This document shows positions 52,739 to 61,408 of a DNA stretch of 64,000 nucleotides, one piece after another; position 1 is the first letter of the stretch, and every line of letters begins with the position of its first letter. The notes under the pieces were generated by a model, which did not search any database, was not told the origin of the DNA, and was given only the letters and a program-made list of their open reading frames with translations. Source of the DNA: JBQLZO01 sp052168315 (lineage in GTDB: Bacteria; Planctomycetota; Phycisphaerae; Phycisphaerales; UBA1924); NCBI GenBank assembly GCA_052168315.1, contig JBQLZO010000068.1:1-64000 (forward strand). The letters are read 5' to 3'. Position numbers and translations under genes: made by a program.

Positions 52739-53119
52739 TCATTCGAGGCGGACCACGACGCGCCTCCACGCGATGCCCGCCGCGCCCGTCGCCGCCAGGT
52801 CCATGGGGGGCGCATCGTCCGAGCGCTCGATGTGAACCGTCACGCCCGGTTCGAGGGCGAGCACGCCCTCCCCCGGGATGCGCCCCGCCCCCAGCTCGCC
52901 CCGCACGATTGCGATCCCCGACTCGGCGGCGAAGAACGCCCGCACCGTCTGCGCCCGCCACGCGACCACGCCCCGGTCGTCGGTTGATCCCGTCACGGCG
53001 TGCACGACCGCGGCGTTGACCATCACGATGACGATGCACACGGCCGCGAGCGCCACGCCCCGGCGCCGCCGCGCGCCGCGACGCGAGCGGCGGGGATTCC
53101 GGCGAGCCGATCCGCTCAT
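52739..53119 (-). CDS. Short PilX/GspK-like prepilin
   Basis: A 126-aa protein with an Arg-rich cytoplasmic tail (1-20), one hydrophobic segment (about 21-43, GVALAAVCIVIVMVNAAVVHA) and then FFAAESGIAIVRGEL, the PilX/GspK N-terminal signature (an early aligned Glu before a helix). GspK is normally about 300 residues; the large alpha domain is missing. It overlaps the GspJ-like gene by 4 nt. Confidence 0.6.
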   Translation of the reverse strand: MSGSARRNPRRSRRGARRRRGVALAAVCIVIVMVNAAVVHAVTGSTDDRGVVAWRAQTVRAFFAAESGIAIVRGELGAGRIPGEGVLALEPGVTVHIERSDDAPPMDLAATGAAGIAWRRVVVRLE

Positions 53120-53628
53120 GGCTGTTCTCCCAATCCCGCGCGGATCGTGGCCGCCGCCCGCGACTGCACACCATCGATCGTCAGCGCGATCTCGATCCGG
53201 CGCACACCATCGATCGCATCGGCAACGCCCGAATCCACCACCGCGCCCGACGCGTCCAGGTATCGCAGCGTCAGCGCATCGACGGAATCGGCCAGCAGCG
53301 ATTCCGGCTCGCCGGGCTCCGCGAGCGTCAGCGTGCGGGCATCGGCATCGAATGAGATCAGACCGCCATCGCCCCACGCGAGCGAGTCCTCGCCCGCGCT
53401 GACGATGTCCGGCGTGGATTCGCCCTCGATGGTGGGGATCTCCCGGATCGCCCGCTGCATCCGATCGATCGCGTGGGAGAGCTGCGCGTGGGCGCGGCGG
53501 TGCGCTGTCGCGCCGGCGAAGGTGTTGCTGGCCGCGTGCAGGATCGGCGCCAGCGCGCCGGCGATGATCGAGAGCGCCACGATCGTCGCCAGCGCCTCGA
53601 TCAATGTGAATCCGCGGGGACCGCTCAT
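53116..53628 (-). CDS. GspJ-like minor pseudopilin
   Basis: A 170-aa prepilin with the class III leader SGPRGFTLIEALATIVAL: cleavage after Gly, Phe at +1 and Glu at +5. The helical stalk is about 6-40. The rest is a beta domain resembling GspJ/PilW. AGGAGG directly precedes the ATG at 53628. It overlaps the next gene (GspI-like) by 4 nt. Confidence 0.72.
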   Translation of the reverse strand: MSGPRGFTLIEALATIVALSIIAGALAPILHAASNTFAGATAHRRAHAQLSHAIDRMQRAIREIPTIEGESTPDIVSAGEDSLAWGDGGLISFDADARTLTLAEPGEPESLLADSVDALTLRYLDASGAVVDSGVADAIDGVRRIEIALTIDGVQSRAAATIRAGLGEQP

Positions 53629-54125
53629 GCCTCCTCTCTTCCCACGACCAGCGCGAGCCGGAACGACTGCGCCCCATCCCCGGGGTCGCTCCACGAGACC
53701 ACGACCGTCAGGCGACGGAACAGGTCGAGGTCGGGGTCGCCCGTGGCCGTTCCATCGGCGCTCATCAGGGCGCCGATCTCGATGTCCAGTTCGTACCCCA
53801 GCGTCGCGTGGTGCCCGATGAGCCACGCCAGCCGGGTGCGCAGTCCGGTGTTCGGGTCGTTCAGGTAGGCGTTCATATCATCGAGCGCCTCGAACCCGAT
53901 GGCCGGATCGCCCGCGTGCATGTCCGCGATGATGTGCTCGCCGATCGAGGCCGCGAACGAGGTCGCGACCAGCGCCTTCGAGGCGCCCGTCCTCTGCCGA
54001 GCAGCGCTCTCCAACATCGACAGCGCTGTGGGCACCATGAGCGCCAGCACCGCGATCACGGCGATCAGCTCGACGAGGCTGAACCCGGCCCGCCGCCCCA
54101 ACCGGTTGAGAACCCGGCGCGCCAT
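53625..54125 (-). CDS. GspI/PilV-like minor pseudopilin
   Basis: A 166-aa prepilin with the leader RRAGFSLVELIAVIAVLAL (cleavage before Phe, Glu +5), a stalk helix and a C-terminal domain of unknown fold. Position between the GspH- and GspJ-like genes suggests GspI. Overlaps both neighbours (TGATG at 54125; 4 nt at 53625). Confidence 0.65.
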   Translation of the reverse strand: MARRVLNRLGRRAGFSLVELIAVIAVLALMVPTALSMLESAARQRTGASKALVATSFAASIGEHIIADMHAGDPAIGFEALDDMNAYLNDPNTGLRTRLAWLIGHHATLGYELDIEIGALMSADGTATGDPDLDLFRRLTVVVSWSDPGDGAQSFRLALVVGREEA

Positions 54126-54667
54126 CAGCCACCCCCATCTTCCCGGTCGATCGCGATGTGCCCCGTCCGCGGGCTCACGACCACGGTCGGGCCATCGGCG
54201 ATCATCACCATCGCGGGATCGTCCAGCGCCGCGACGAACGCGCCGCCGAGCGAGCGGATGTGGGGCACGCCCTCGTAGTCGAACCACAGCGTGTCGCTGG
54301 TCCGCCCGTTCGCGGCGCGGATCTCGGTGCCGCCCAGCCGCCCGCCGCCGATCGTCGCCACCCGGTCGGCCTCGCCGCCCCCGAGCCCCTCGAACCCGGA
54401 CGCGCGCTGCTCGATCGCGCCGTCGACCATGAGCACGAATGTCATCGCCTGCCGGTCCAGATCGAACCGCACGCCGGCGGGCGAACCCGTGGCGGTCGCG
54501 TACGCGCGGGCCGCGGCGAGGCGATTGGCTGCCTCCTCCGCCAGCACCGCGCTGTGCACGCGCGCGATCCTGCCCAGCGCCGGGATCGCGGTGATCGAGA
54601 GCATCGCGACCAGCGCGATGACCGCGATCAGCTCGATCAGCGTGAATCCCGCTCGTGCCCGGCCCAT
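54125..54667 (-). CDS. GspH-like minor pseudopilin
   Basis: A 180-aa prepilin: leader RARAGFTLIELIAVIALVA with cleavage after Gly and Glu at +5, then a stalk helix and a beta-rich domain as in GspH/FimT, including YATATGSPAGVRFD. GGAGG lies 9 nt before the ATG at 54667. Between it and the upstream GspG-like gene is a strong hairpin (54783-54805). Confidence 0.7.
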   Translation of the reverse strand: MGRARAGFTLIELIAVIALVAMLSITAIPALGRIARVHSAVLAEEAANRLAAARAYATATGSPAGVRFDLDRQAMTFVLMVDGAIEQRASGFEGLGGGEADRVATIGGGRLGGTEIRAANGRTSDTLWFDYEGVPHIRSLGGAFVAALDDPAMVMIADGPTVVVSPRTGHIAIDREDGGG

Positions 54668-54782
54668 CCGCAGCGCCTCCCGGCGCCGGTTCGGCGCCGA
54701 ACCGGCGTGAGAATTCAAGCGTGCGATCGACGCGCCGCACATCGCGTCACGCCGATCGCACGCGCACACCACACCGCATCAC

Positions 54783-54805
54783 GCCCCGGGCTCGGGCCCC
54801 GGGGC
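54783..54805 (-). promoter_or_regulatory. Hairpin between the gspG-like and gspH-like genes
   Basis: An 8-bp GC-only stem (left arm GCCCCGGG, 54783-54790; right arm 54798-54805) with a 7-nt loop, 10 nt after the major pseudopilin stop. No T run, so it is likely an mRNA-stabilising or partial-attenuation structure that would raise pseudopilin over the minor pseudopilins. Confidence 0.45.
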
Positions 54806-54815
54806 CGCGGCCCGT

Positions 54816-55307
54816 TCAGAGCTCGTTCGCCGGGGTGTACCCGCCATCGACATCGTCGACGCGCGACTCATCATCCGTGTTCGCGTAGAAGATCGCCACG
54901 GGCGGATCCTGCGTGTTGTCCACGAAGTAGCACCACCCGGCCTGCTGCTGCACGATCGTCCGGTTCGCGCCCTGCTGCGCGGTCACCGCCACCACCAGGC
55001 TCAGCCCGTTGTACGGGTTGGCCGGCAGGGGCTCCTGCATCACCGTCCCGTCCGTGTTGAGCTGATCGACCGTCGGGTACACCGGCTCGGCGCCGGCCAC
55101 CGCGCTGTCGGCGTAGTAGTTGGCGATCGCAGTGCGGATCCCGCCCAGCGCGCCCTGCAGCGCCGAGCTCCGCGCCCTGGCCGAGTAGTCGAAGAACTTC
55201 GGCAGCGCGATCCCCGAGAGGATCGCGAGCACAACGATCACCGCGATCAGCTCGATCAGCGTGAACCCGGATCGGGATCGGTTTGAGAGCGGCCATGTGC
55301 CGGACAT
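54816..55307 (-). CDS. Major pseudopilin (GspG/PilA-like)
   Basis: A 163-aa prepilin with a class III leader: RSRSGFTLIELIAVIVVLAI, cleaved before Phe with Glu at +5. The conserved Pro in SGIALPKFF sits in the helix. AGGAGG lies 7 nt before the ATG at 55307. The C-terminal domain has GWCYFVDN and an acidic DDESRVDDVDG segment that may bind calcium as in GspG. It is the likely main fibre subunit of the second machine. Confidence 0.82.
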   Translation of the reverse strand: MSGTWPLSNRSRSGFTLIELIAVIVVLAILSGIALPKFFDYSARARSSALQGALGGIRTAIANYYADSAVAGAEPVYPTVDQLNTDGTVMQEPLPANPYNGLSLVVAVTAQQGANRTIVQQQAGWCYFVDNTQDPPVAIFYANTDDESRVDDVDGGYTPANEL

Positions 55308-55387
55308 ACAACGCCTCCTGGTCTTGCTCCGCCGGTCCGCCATCGGGCGCCGGCTTCCCGCCGTCTTCTGCGAATCGGCCCGTCGAG

Positions 55388-56617
55388 TCAGCCGACCACC
55401 ACGACCATGTCCCACATCGGGACGAACACCGCGATCGCCACGACCAGCACCAGGCCGGTCAGCCCCGCGATCAGCACCGGTTCCACCACCTTCGCGGAGT
55501 TCTTCGTGAGGTCACGAGTCCGCTTCGCGAAGTGATGCGCGATCACCTCGCACATCACCGGCAGCTCCGCCGCCGCTTCTCCCGCACGGATCAGCTGCTT
55601 CGCGAACCCCGGCAGGTACGAGCACCCGTCCAGAGCCACCGCGAGCCGCTGTCCCGCACGAACGCTGTCTGCGAGCCGTCGGGTGTCCTCGATCAGCATG
55701 GGCCGACCGGACGCCCGACCACCCGCCTCCAGCGAATCAATCAGCCCGACGCCCGAAGAAAGCGAGAGACCGAAGATGCTCGCGAACCGTGCCACCGCCA
55801 GACTCTGCAGCACCTGGTTCACGAATGGGACACGGTGGAGCCATCGGTCTAGCGTGTCCCGCCCTTGATCCGTTTTCCTCAGGAACATCACCAGCACCAC
55901 CAACGCCGCGCCGACGCCCAGGTACGCCCACCAGAACGAGTGGACCGACTCCCCCACGCCCAGGAGAACCCGCGTCATCGCCGGCAGGTCCACGCCGCGG
56001 GCCGCGAACATCCGCCCGAACCGCGGCACGACGAACACAAGGAGGAAGAACATCGCCAGCAGCAGCGCCACCAGCACTGTGATCGGATAGATCAACGCCC
56101 CCTTCACCGCCCGACGAAGGTCCGATTCCTCCTCCGTCGCCTCCGCCAGCCTCTTGAGCACGCTGATGAGGTTGCCCGATCCCTCCGCGGCCCGGATCGT
56201 CTGGATGTACACATCGCCGAACAGCCGGCGGTGCGGGGCCAGGCTCTCCGTGAGGCTCCGCCCGCCGCCGACCTGGCGGGCGATCTCTCGCAGCACATCC
56301 GAGAGCCGCGCGTTCGGCTCGTGGTCCGAGATCGTCCGGATCGCCTCCACGAGGGGGATCCGCGCGCCCACCAGCACCGAGAGCTGGTGCGTCACCGACG
56401 CGATGTCATCGGGACGGATCCGCGCCCGCCGGCGACGCGCCTCGCCCGTCGCCCCCTTGGCGTGCGCCCGCCCGCCGCTCGGGACGATCCGCGTCGGCGT
56501 CAGCCGCTGCGCCACCAGCTGGCGGTACGCGAGCTGCTCGCTCGTCGACTCGATCGACCCCTTCACCGTCTTTCCGGACGGGTCCACGGCCGTGTACCGG
56601 AACACGGGCGTGCTCAT
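55388..56617 (-). CDS. GspF/PilC-family platform protein
   Basis: Inner-membrane platform of the pseudopilus motor, 409 aa. Two GspF domains: about 70-200 and 275-400. Membrane segments at about 170-195, 225-245 and 380-400. The N-terminus (FRYTAVDPSGKTVKGSIE) is the usual GspF start. It overlaps the GspE-like gene by 4 nt. Confidence 0.88.
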   Translation of the reverse strand: MSTPVFRYTAVDPSGKTVKGSIESTSEQLAYRQLVAQRLTPTRIVPSGGRAHAKGATGEARRRRARIRPDDIASVTHQLSVLVGARIPLVEAIRTISDHEPNARLSDVLREIARQVGGGRSLTESLAPHRRLFGDVYIQTIRAAEGSGNLISVLKRLAEATEEESDLRRAVKGALIYPITVLVALLLAMFFLLVFVVPRFGRMFAARGVDLPAMTRVLLGVGESVHSFWWAYLGVGAALVVLVMFLRKTDQGRDTLDRWLHRVPFVNQVLQSLAVARFASIFGLSLSSGVGLIDSLEAGGRASGRPMLIEDTRRLADSVRAGQRLAVALDGCSYLPGFAKQLIRAGEAAAELPVMCEVIAHHFAKRTRDLTKNSAKVVEPVLIAGLTGLVLVVAIAVFVPMWDMVVVVG

Positions 56618-58317
56618 GCGGCCTCCACACTCATTGGCTGGGGCGACATCCGCGACACATCGATGGTGCCGACCACCCGCGCGACCTCCTCCAGCGTCGT
56701 CAGGCCCTTTCGTGCCTTGTCGAGCGCATCATCGCCCATCGTGCCCCAGCCCTGCCGCCTTGCGATCTCGCCGAGTTCGCGCGAGCTCGCGCCGCGTTCG
56801 ACCGACTCGGCGACCTCGGGCGTCATCTCGAGCAGCTCGTACACGCCGATCCGCCCCGCGAAGCCCGTCCCGCCGCACCGGGCGCACCCGCGCCCCGTCA
56901 CGAAGCGTTCGTGCGATCCGAGCCCGAAGCGCCGCAGCAGCACGGGATCCGGGTCGCACGGTCCGACGCAGTCCGCGCACACCTTCCGGATCAGCCGCTG
57001 CCCGACCACGCCCAGCACCGACGCGTTGATCACGAACGACGGGACGCCCAGGTCCTGCAGCCGCGTGATCGCCCCCGCCGCGTCGTTGGTGTGCAGCGTC
57101 GAGAGCACGAGGTGCCCGGTCAGCGACGCCTGCAGCGCGATCAGCGCGGTCTCGGTGTCGCGGATCTCGCCCACCAGCACGATGTCCGGATCCTGACGCA
57201 GCACCGAGCGCAGCGCGTTGGCGAAGGTCAGCCCCACCTCCGGGTTGGCCTGGATCTGGCGGATCCCCGGGAGCCGGATCTCCACAGGATCCTCGATCGT
57301 CATGATGTTCACATCCGGCGTGTTGATCTTCTTGATGCCGGTGTACAGCGTCGAGGTCTTGCCCGAGCCCGTCGGCCCGGTCACGAGCACCATCCCGTGC
57401 GGGCGCTCGAGCAGCTCCTCGAGCCGCTGGCCCATCGCCGGGTTCATCCCCAGCGTCACGAAGTCGTGGAGCTCCGTCTGCTGGCGGAGCAGTCGCATCA
57501 CCACATTCTCGCCGTTGACCGTGGGCATGGTCGAGAGCCTGACCTCGACCGGCTCGCCGCCGCCGGCGCACCGGAACTTGCCATCCTGCGGGCGCCGGGT
57601 CTGCGTCAGGTCCAGGTGCGCCAGCACCTTGAGCCGTTGCACGATGCTCGCGTGCGCCGAGAGCGGCGGGCCCTGCCGGCGCTGCAGCTGGCCGTCCACG
57701 CGGTACCGCAGTTCGAGTTCCGTCTCGCCGGGCGAGATGTGCACATCGCTGGCGCCCTGCCGCACCGCGTCGGCCAGGATCTGGTTCACCGCCGCCACCG
57801 CCGGCTCCGCATCGCCCGCGTCGTCGTCCGAGTCGGTCTCGTGCCCGAACCCGACGGACTCGCGCGAGTCCGTCCCGCCCGAGGACAGCGAGTACGCGTG
57901 CGCGATCAGCGCCGACAGCGCCTCGCCCTCGCAGGCCACCGGGTCGATCTCGGCCTTGAGCACCTGGCGGAGCTTGTCGATCGCCTGCAGGTCCAGCGGG
58001 TCGGACATGCCCACCGTGGCGATCCCATCGATGATCCAGAGCGGGAACATCACGAACCGCTCGGCCAGCGACCGCGGGACACGCTGGGCCCACGAGATGT
58101 CGATCTCGAACATCGACAGGTCCGCGTACGGGACCTCGCACACCGAGGCCGTGGCGATCGCGATCTCGCGCCCGGAGCACTCACCCTTGTCGATCAGAAC
58201 CCGCGTCGCCGCTCTGCCTTCGGCCACCCCGGCGCGACGCGCCCTGTCGGCCGCGCCCGCGTCGATCACACCGTCGTCCAGCAGCGTGCGCAGGATGAAT
58301 TCGTCGTGGGTATTCAC
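56614..58317 (-). CDS. GspE/PilB-family secretion ATPase
   Basis: A 567-aa ATPase with a short N-terminal MshEN-like domain (about 15-145), then the ATPase core. Walker A GPTGSGKTS is at about 313-321, with TIEDPVEI (Asp box) and VGEIRDTETA. A zinc-binding module carries CADC and CARC pairs (about 460-500). It powers assembly of the second machine. The start overlaps the PilZ gene by 4 nt and the stop overlaps gspF. It is clearly distinct from the ATPase at 40701. Confidence 0.9.
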   Translation of the reverse strand: MNTHDEFILRTLLDDGVIDAGAADRARRAGVAEGRAATRVLIDKGECSGREIAIATASVCEVPYADLSMFEIDISWAQRVPRSLAERFVMFPLWIIDGIATVGMSDPLDLQAIDKLRQVLKAEIDPVACEGEALSALIAHAYSLSSGGTDSRESVGFGHETDSDDDAGDAEPAVAAVNQILADAVRQGASDVHISPGETELELRYRVDGQLQRRQGPPLSAHASIVQRLKVLAHLDLTQTRRPQDGKFRCAGGGEPVEVRLSTMPTVNGENVVMRLLRQQTELHDFVTLGMNPAMGQRLEELLERPHGMVLVTGPTGSGKTSTLYTGIKKINTPDVNIMTIEDPVEIRLPGIRQIQANPEVGLTFANALRSVLRQDPDIVLVGEIRDTETALIALQASLTGHLVLSTLHTNDAAGAITRLQDLGVPSFVINASVLGVVGQRLIRKVCADCVGPCDPDPVLLRRFGLGSHERFVTGRGCARCGGTGFAGRIGVYELLEMTPEVAESVERGASSRELGEIARRQGWGTMGDDALDKARKGLTTLEEVARVVGTIDVSRMSPQPMSVEAA

Positions 58318-58823
58318 GCGGCCCCCTTCCCGCGGTGCTCGCCGTGCCGCGACCGCCCGGGCCCGCTGGCCTCGGCCTCCGCGATGCTGAGCATGCCCAT
58401 CGCGCGGCGGACCTTCTCACGCACCATCTGCGACCGATCGGCGTACGCCGTGCCGATCAGGAACCGCGGCGATCGGTCGATCATCTGGCACCGGCGGACC
58501 ACCACGCGGGTCTCGATCAGCGAGGTCGTGATCGCGCCGGGCGGCGCGAGCACCCGCGCCTGGAACACCGCGTTGCGGGGGAGCATCACCGGGCTGATGA
58601 ACCCGATCCCGCCGTCGGACAGGTCGACCGCGACCACCTCGAGCCCGCCCCCCGCCACGGTCGGGGCCGCGGAGGTCAGCCGCAGATCGGCCCGGGCGCC
58701 CGGCTCGGCGCCCATCGGGGCGAGGCGTGCGCCCAGCGACATCGAGACGCGTTCGTGCCGACGGATCTCGCTGACCCCGGCTTCGCCGGGCGTCGGTGTG
58801 TGCTTCGGATCGCTCTCGATCAT
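58314..58823 (-). CDS. PilZ-domain protein heading the secretion operon
   Basis: A 169-aa protein with the c-di-GMP-binding pattern RRHER (residues 21-25) plus D-L-S-D-G-G (67-72), which together are the PilZ motif. C-di-GMP binding is therefore likely. It is the first gene of the GspE-containing operon, overlapping gspE by 4 nt, which suggests that c-di-GMP sets the activity of the motor. The C-terminal tail is Arg/Gly-rich and without clear fold. Confidence 0.8.
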   Translation of the reverse strand: MIESDPKHTPTPGEAGVSEIRRHERVSMSLGARLAPMGAEPGARADLRLTSAAPTVAGGGLEVVAVDLSDGGIGFISPVMLPRNAVFQARVLAPPGAITTSLIETRVVVRRCQMIDRSPRFLIGTAYADRSQMVREKVRRAMGMLSIAEAEASGPGRSRHGEHRGKGAA

Positions 58824-58929
58824 GACCGGTCTCCCACAGCGCGGCTCCAGCGCTGCGGCGTGTATCGGTCGTGACGATCGCCCGGTTCACCCGGGATGCG
58901 CCGCCGGTGCACCGCCCGCGTACACGAAC

Positions 58930-58970
58930 ACGGGCCCCGCACCGCCGGCGTGGGGGGTGTCGGGGCCCGT
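58930..58970 (-). terminator. Hairpin after sat
   Basis: A 10-bp perfect stem (left arm ACGGGCCCCG, 58930-58939; right arm 58961-58970) with a 21-nt loop, 30 nt after the sat stop. On the minus strand it is followed by GTTCGTG, a poor T tract, so termination there is plausible but not certain. Confidence 0.5.
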
Positions 58971-58999
58971 CGGGTCTTGGTTCGGAGCAGTGGGGCGGA

Positions 59000-60169
59000 T
59001 CAGTTGGAAGCGGTCGCCCACTTGATCAGCACATCGGCGACCTCGGGTCGCGTGAACTCGGCCGGTGGGCGCTCGCCCTTGGCGAGCATGTCGCGCACCT
59101 TCGTGCCCGAGAGGAACACCTGGTCGCCCTCGATCTTGGGGAAGGTCTTGCCCGAGACCATGCTCTGGGCCTTGTGCGACCACGCCGCGTGCTCGAACTT
59201 CAGCGGCACGATCCCGATCTCCTCGGGGGCGAAGGTGTCGAAGATGAGCTGCGCATCGTATGTGCCGTAGTAGTTGCCCACGCCCGCGTGGTCGCGTCCG
59301 ACGATGAAGTGCGTCGCGCCGTAGTTCTTGCGGACCAGCGCGTGCAGGATCGCCTCCCTTGGCCCGGCGTACCGCATCGCCGCGGGCATGACCGCCAGCA
59401 TCGTGTGGTCCGGGTGGAAGTACTCGTCGATGAGCACCTTGTAGCAGTCCATCCGCACATCCGCGGGGATGTCGCCCGGCTTGGTCTCGCCGACCAGCGG
59501 ATGGATCAGGATGCCATCGGTGATCTCCTGCGCGCACTTGCACAGGTACTCGTGCGCCCGGTGGATCGGGTTGCGTGTCTGGAACGCCGAGATGGACTTC
59601 CATCCCTTGGCCTTGAACGCATCTCGCGTCTGGGCCGGGGTGAGGCGATGGTCCAGGAACGCCTCGGGCCCATCCGGCTCGACGCACACGGTGAGCACAT
59701 CGACCGGCCCGGCGAGGCACGCATCGCCCTCGTCCATGACCTGCTTCACGCCCGGGTGCGCCGCGTCGTCGGTGCCGAACACATTCGGGATCTCCAGCGC
59801 CTTGTCGTGCGCGAACACTTCCTTGACCGTGAGGATGCCCTGCAGCACGCCGTTGGGCGCTTTGAGCGCGACGCGCGATCCGACGCCGGGCGCCTTGGCC
59901 TTGTCCACCGCGAGCAGGATGGGGATCGGCCACACGGTGCCGTCGGCCAGGCGCATCTCCTTGCACACGCGCTCGAAGTCCTCGCGCCCCATGAAGCCGG
60001 ACAGCGGGCTGAACGCGCCGATCCCGATCATCTCGAGGTCGCACGACTGCTTCGCCGAGAGCGTGATGCTCGGGAGCGATGCCGCCTCGGCGCGGAGCTT
60101 CTCGGCGGCGGCGCCCTCCGCGACACGGTTCACGAGCGAGCCCCCATGCGGTGCGATCAAGCCTGACAT
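59000..60169 (-). CDS. sat: Sulfate adenylyltransferase (ATP sulfurylase)
   Basis: Forms adenosine 5'-phosphosulfate from ATP and sulfate, the first step of sulfate assimilation (or the reverse in dissimilation). The family marks QTRNPIHRAHEYL and GRDHAG are present, and so is SPLSGFMG, typical of the homo-oligomeric Sat form. The 389-aa length suits assimilatory Sat. The ATG at 60169 has GGAG 9 nt upstream; an in-frame ATG at 60244 would add 25 residues of low complexity. No APS kinase or reductase gene is nearby. Confidence 0.92.
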   Translation of the reverse strand: MSGLIAPHGGSLVNRVAEGAAAEKLRAEAASLPSITLSAKQSCDLEMIGIGAFSPLSGFMGREDFERVCKEMRLADGTVWPIPILLAVDKAKAPGVGSRVALKAPNGVLQGILTVKEVFAHDKALEIPNVFGTDDAAHPGVKQVMDEGDACLAGPVDVLTVCVEPDGPEAFLDHRLTPAQTRDAFKAKGWKSISAFQTRNPIHRAHEYLCKCAQEITDGILIHPLVGETKPGDIPADVRMDCYKVLIDEYFHPDHTMLAVMPAAMRYAGPREAILHALVRKNYGATHFIVGRDHAGVGNYYGTYDAQLIFDTFAPEEIGIVPLKFEHAAWSHKAQSMVSGKTFPKIEGDQVFLSGTKVRDMLAKGERPPAEFTRPEVADVLIKWATASN

Positions 60170-60279
60170 CGAATGAACTCCCCTCCGGCGGCTCGCCCGA
60201 TCGCGCACGCGAACGGCCGGACGCTCGGCAGTCTGATTGGCCATGGTGTGTGGGATCCGGGCGGATGCCCGCGAGGGCG

Positions 60280-60285
60280 AGTGTA
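60280..60285 (-). promoter_or_regulatory. Candidate -10 of sat
   Basis: On the minus strand TACACT, about 110 nt before the sat ATG at 60169. This would give a leader of about 100 nt. No clear -35 identified. Confidence 0.3.
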
Positions 60286-60487
60286 GCACCGCCCCTCGCC
60301 CCGGCCCCCTTGACGCCGCGCTACCCCCCGCAGCGCACCCCACCGCCGCCCGCCACCGCTCCCGATCGCCCGGAGAACCCCCGCAGCCGCACCGATCTCG
60401 GACCCTGCCCGTCCGCACCCACGCGGCAGACCGAGCATTCGAAACATCCCGCGTTTCGGAATTCCCCACACCCCGGCGGCGCCGGGC

Positions 60488-61408
60488 TCACCCGCCCTCG
60501 ACGGGCGCCACCAGCGGAAGCCGCTCGCGCGAGGACACCACCACGCCGCCGGGCGGCTCCACCGTCACCGCGAACAGGACCGCTCGGTCCACCGGCACCC
60601 GCGGATCGATGGGCACCACGACCCGCCGGTCGGATGCGGCGATGTCGAACACGCCGCCATCGACGGGGTGGGCCTCGTTCCGGGCCGCATCGAAGATCCA
60701 CAACTGGTACTGCTCGGCCGATGGATCGTTCGCGGCCAGGCCCTCGAACACCATGTACCCCTCGTTCAACGCGTCGGACCACACGACCTCACCCGAGCGG
60801 AAGCCGCCGGCCGCGGGATCTTCGCCCGGTGCCACCCAGTCCACGCGAACAAGATCCTGCGGCGCCATCGCCAGCAGCGCGCTCAGGCGCTGCTCGGCGC
60901 TCAGCCCCATCGGGCCGGGCGTGGTGGTCACGATCGGGCGATTGATCCACGCCGCCGCCGCCAGGAACAGGCACGCGGCGGCCGCGGCCCAGCCGAGCCA
61001 CGCCAACGCCCCGCCGCCGGAGCCAACGCGCCCGGCGATCTCGGGCATTGCCTGTCCGCGATGCTCGGCGCCCCGGGGCGTCGAACCCGGCGCAGCGCCC
61101 GATGCGACGCCGGGGTTCGCTCCCTTCGATCGCACGGCCGCCAGCATCGCGGCCTCGGTCCGAGCCCGGAGCGCCGGCGGCATGCCGCCGAACGCATCGC
61201 CCGACCCGCCCGCGCCCGATCCCGACTCGGCTTCGAGCAGCGCCACCTGCAACAGCGACGCCGCGTGGTCGAACGCCTCGACGCGATGCCCAGGGAAGCG
61301 CTGTGAGAGCGCGACCAGGTCACGCGCATCCGTCTCGGACAACTCGCCGAGCGTGTCGTCGGCCAGCAGATCCACCAGGCGGTCCATGTCCGGCGTGGGC
61401 TGGGTCAT
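60488..61408 (-). CDS. RskA-type anti-sigma factor
   Basis: Membrane-bound inhibitor of the ECF sigma factor encoded just upstream. The N-terminal cytoplasmic part (about 1-130) begins with a helical anti-sigma region (LLADDTLGELSETDARD). One membrane helix lies at about 134-156, and the extracytoplasmic RskA domain at about 175-306 shows YQLWIFDAARNEAHPVDGG and VTVEPPGGV. No zinc HCC motif is present. It overlaps the sigma gene by 4 nt, and a fasciclin gene lies next to it, as in other sigK/rskA loci. Confidence 0.85.
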   Translation of the reverse strand: MTQPTPDMDRLVDLLADDTLGELSETDARDLVALSQRFPGHRVEAFDHAASLLQVALLEAESGSGAGGSGDAFGGMPPALRARTEAAMLAAVRSKGANPGVASGAAPGSTPRGAEHRGQAMPEIAGRVGSGGGALAWLGWAAAAACLFLAAAAWINRPIVTTTPGPMGLSAEQRLSALLAMAPQDLVRVDWVAPGEDPAAGGFRSGEVVWSDALNEGYMVFEGLAANDPSAEQYQLWIFDAARNEAHPVDGGVFDIAASDRRVVVPIDPRVPVDRAVLFAVTVEPPGGVVVSSRERLPLVAPVEGG

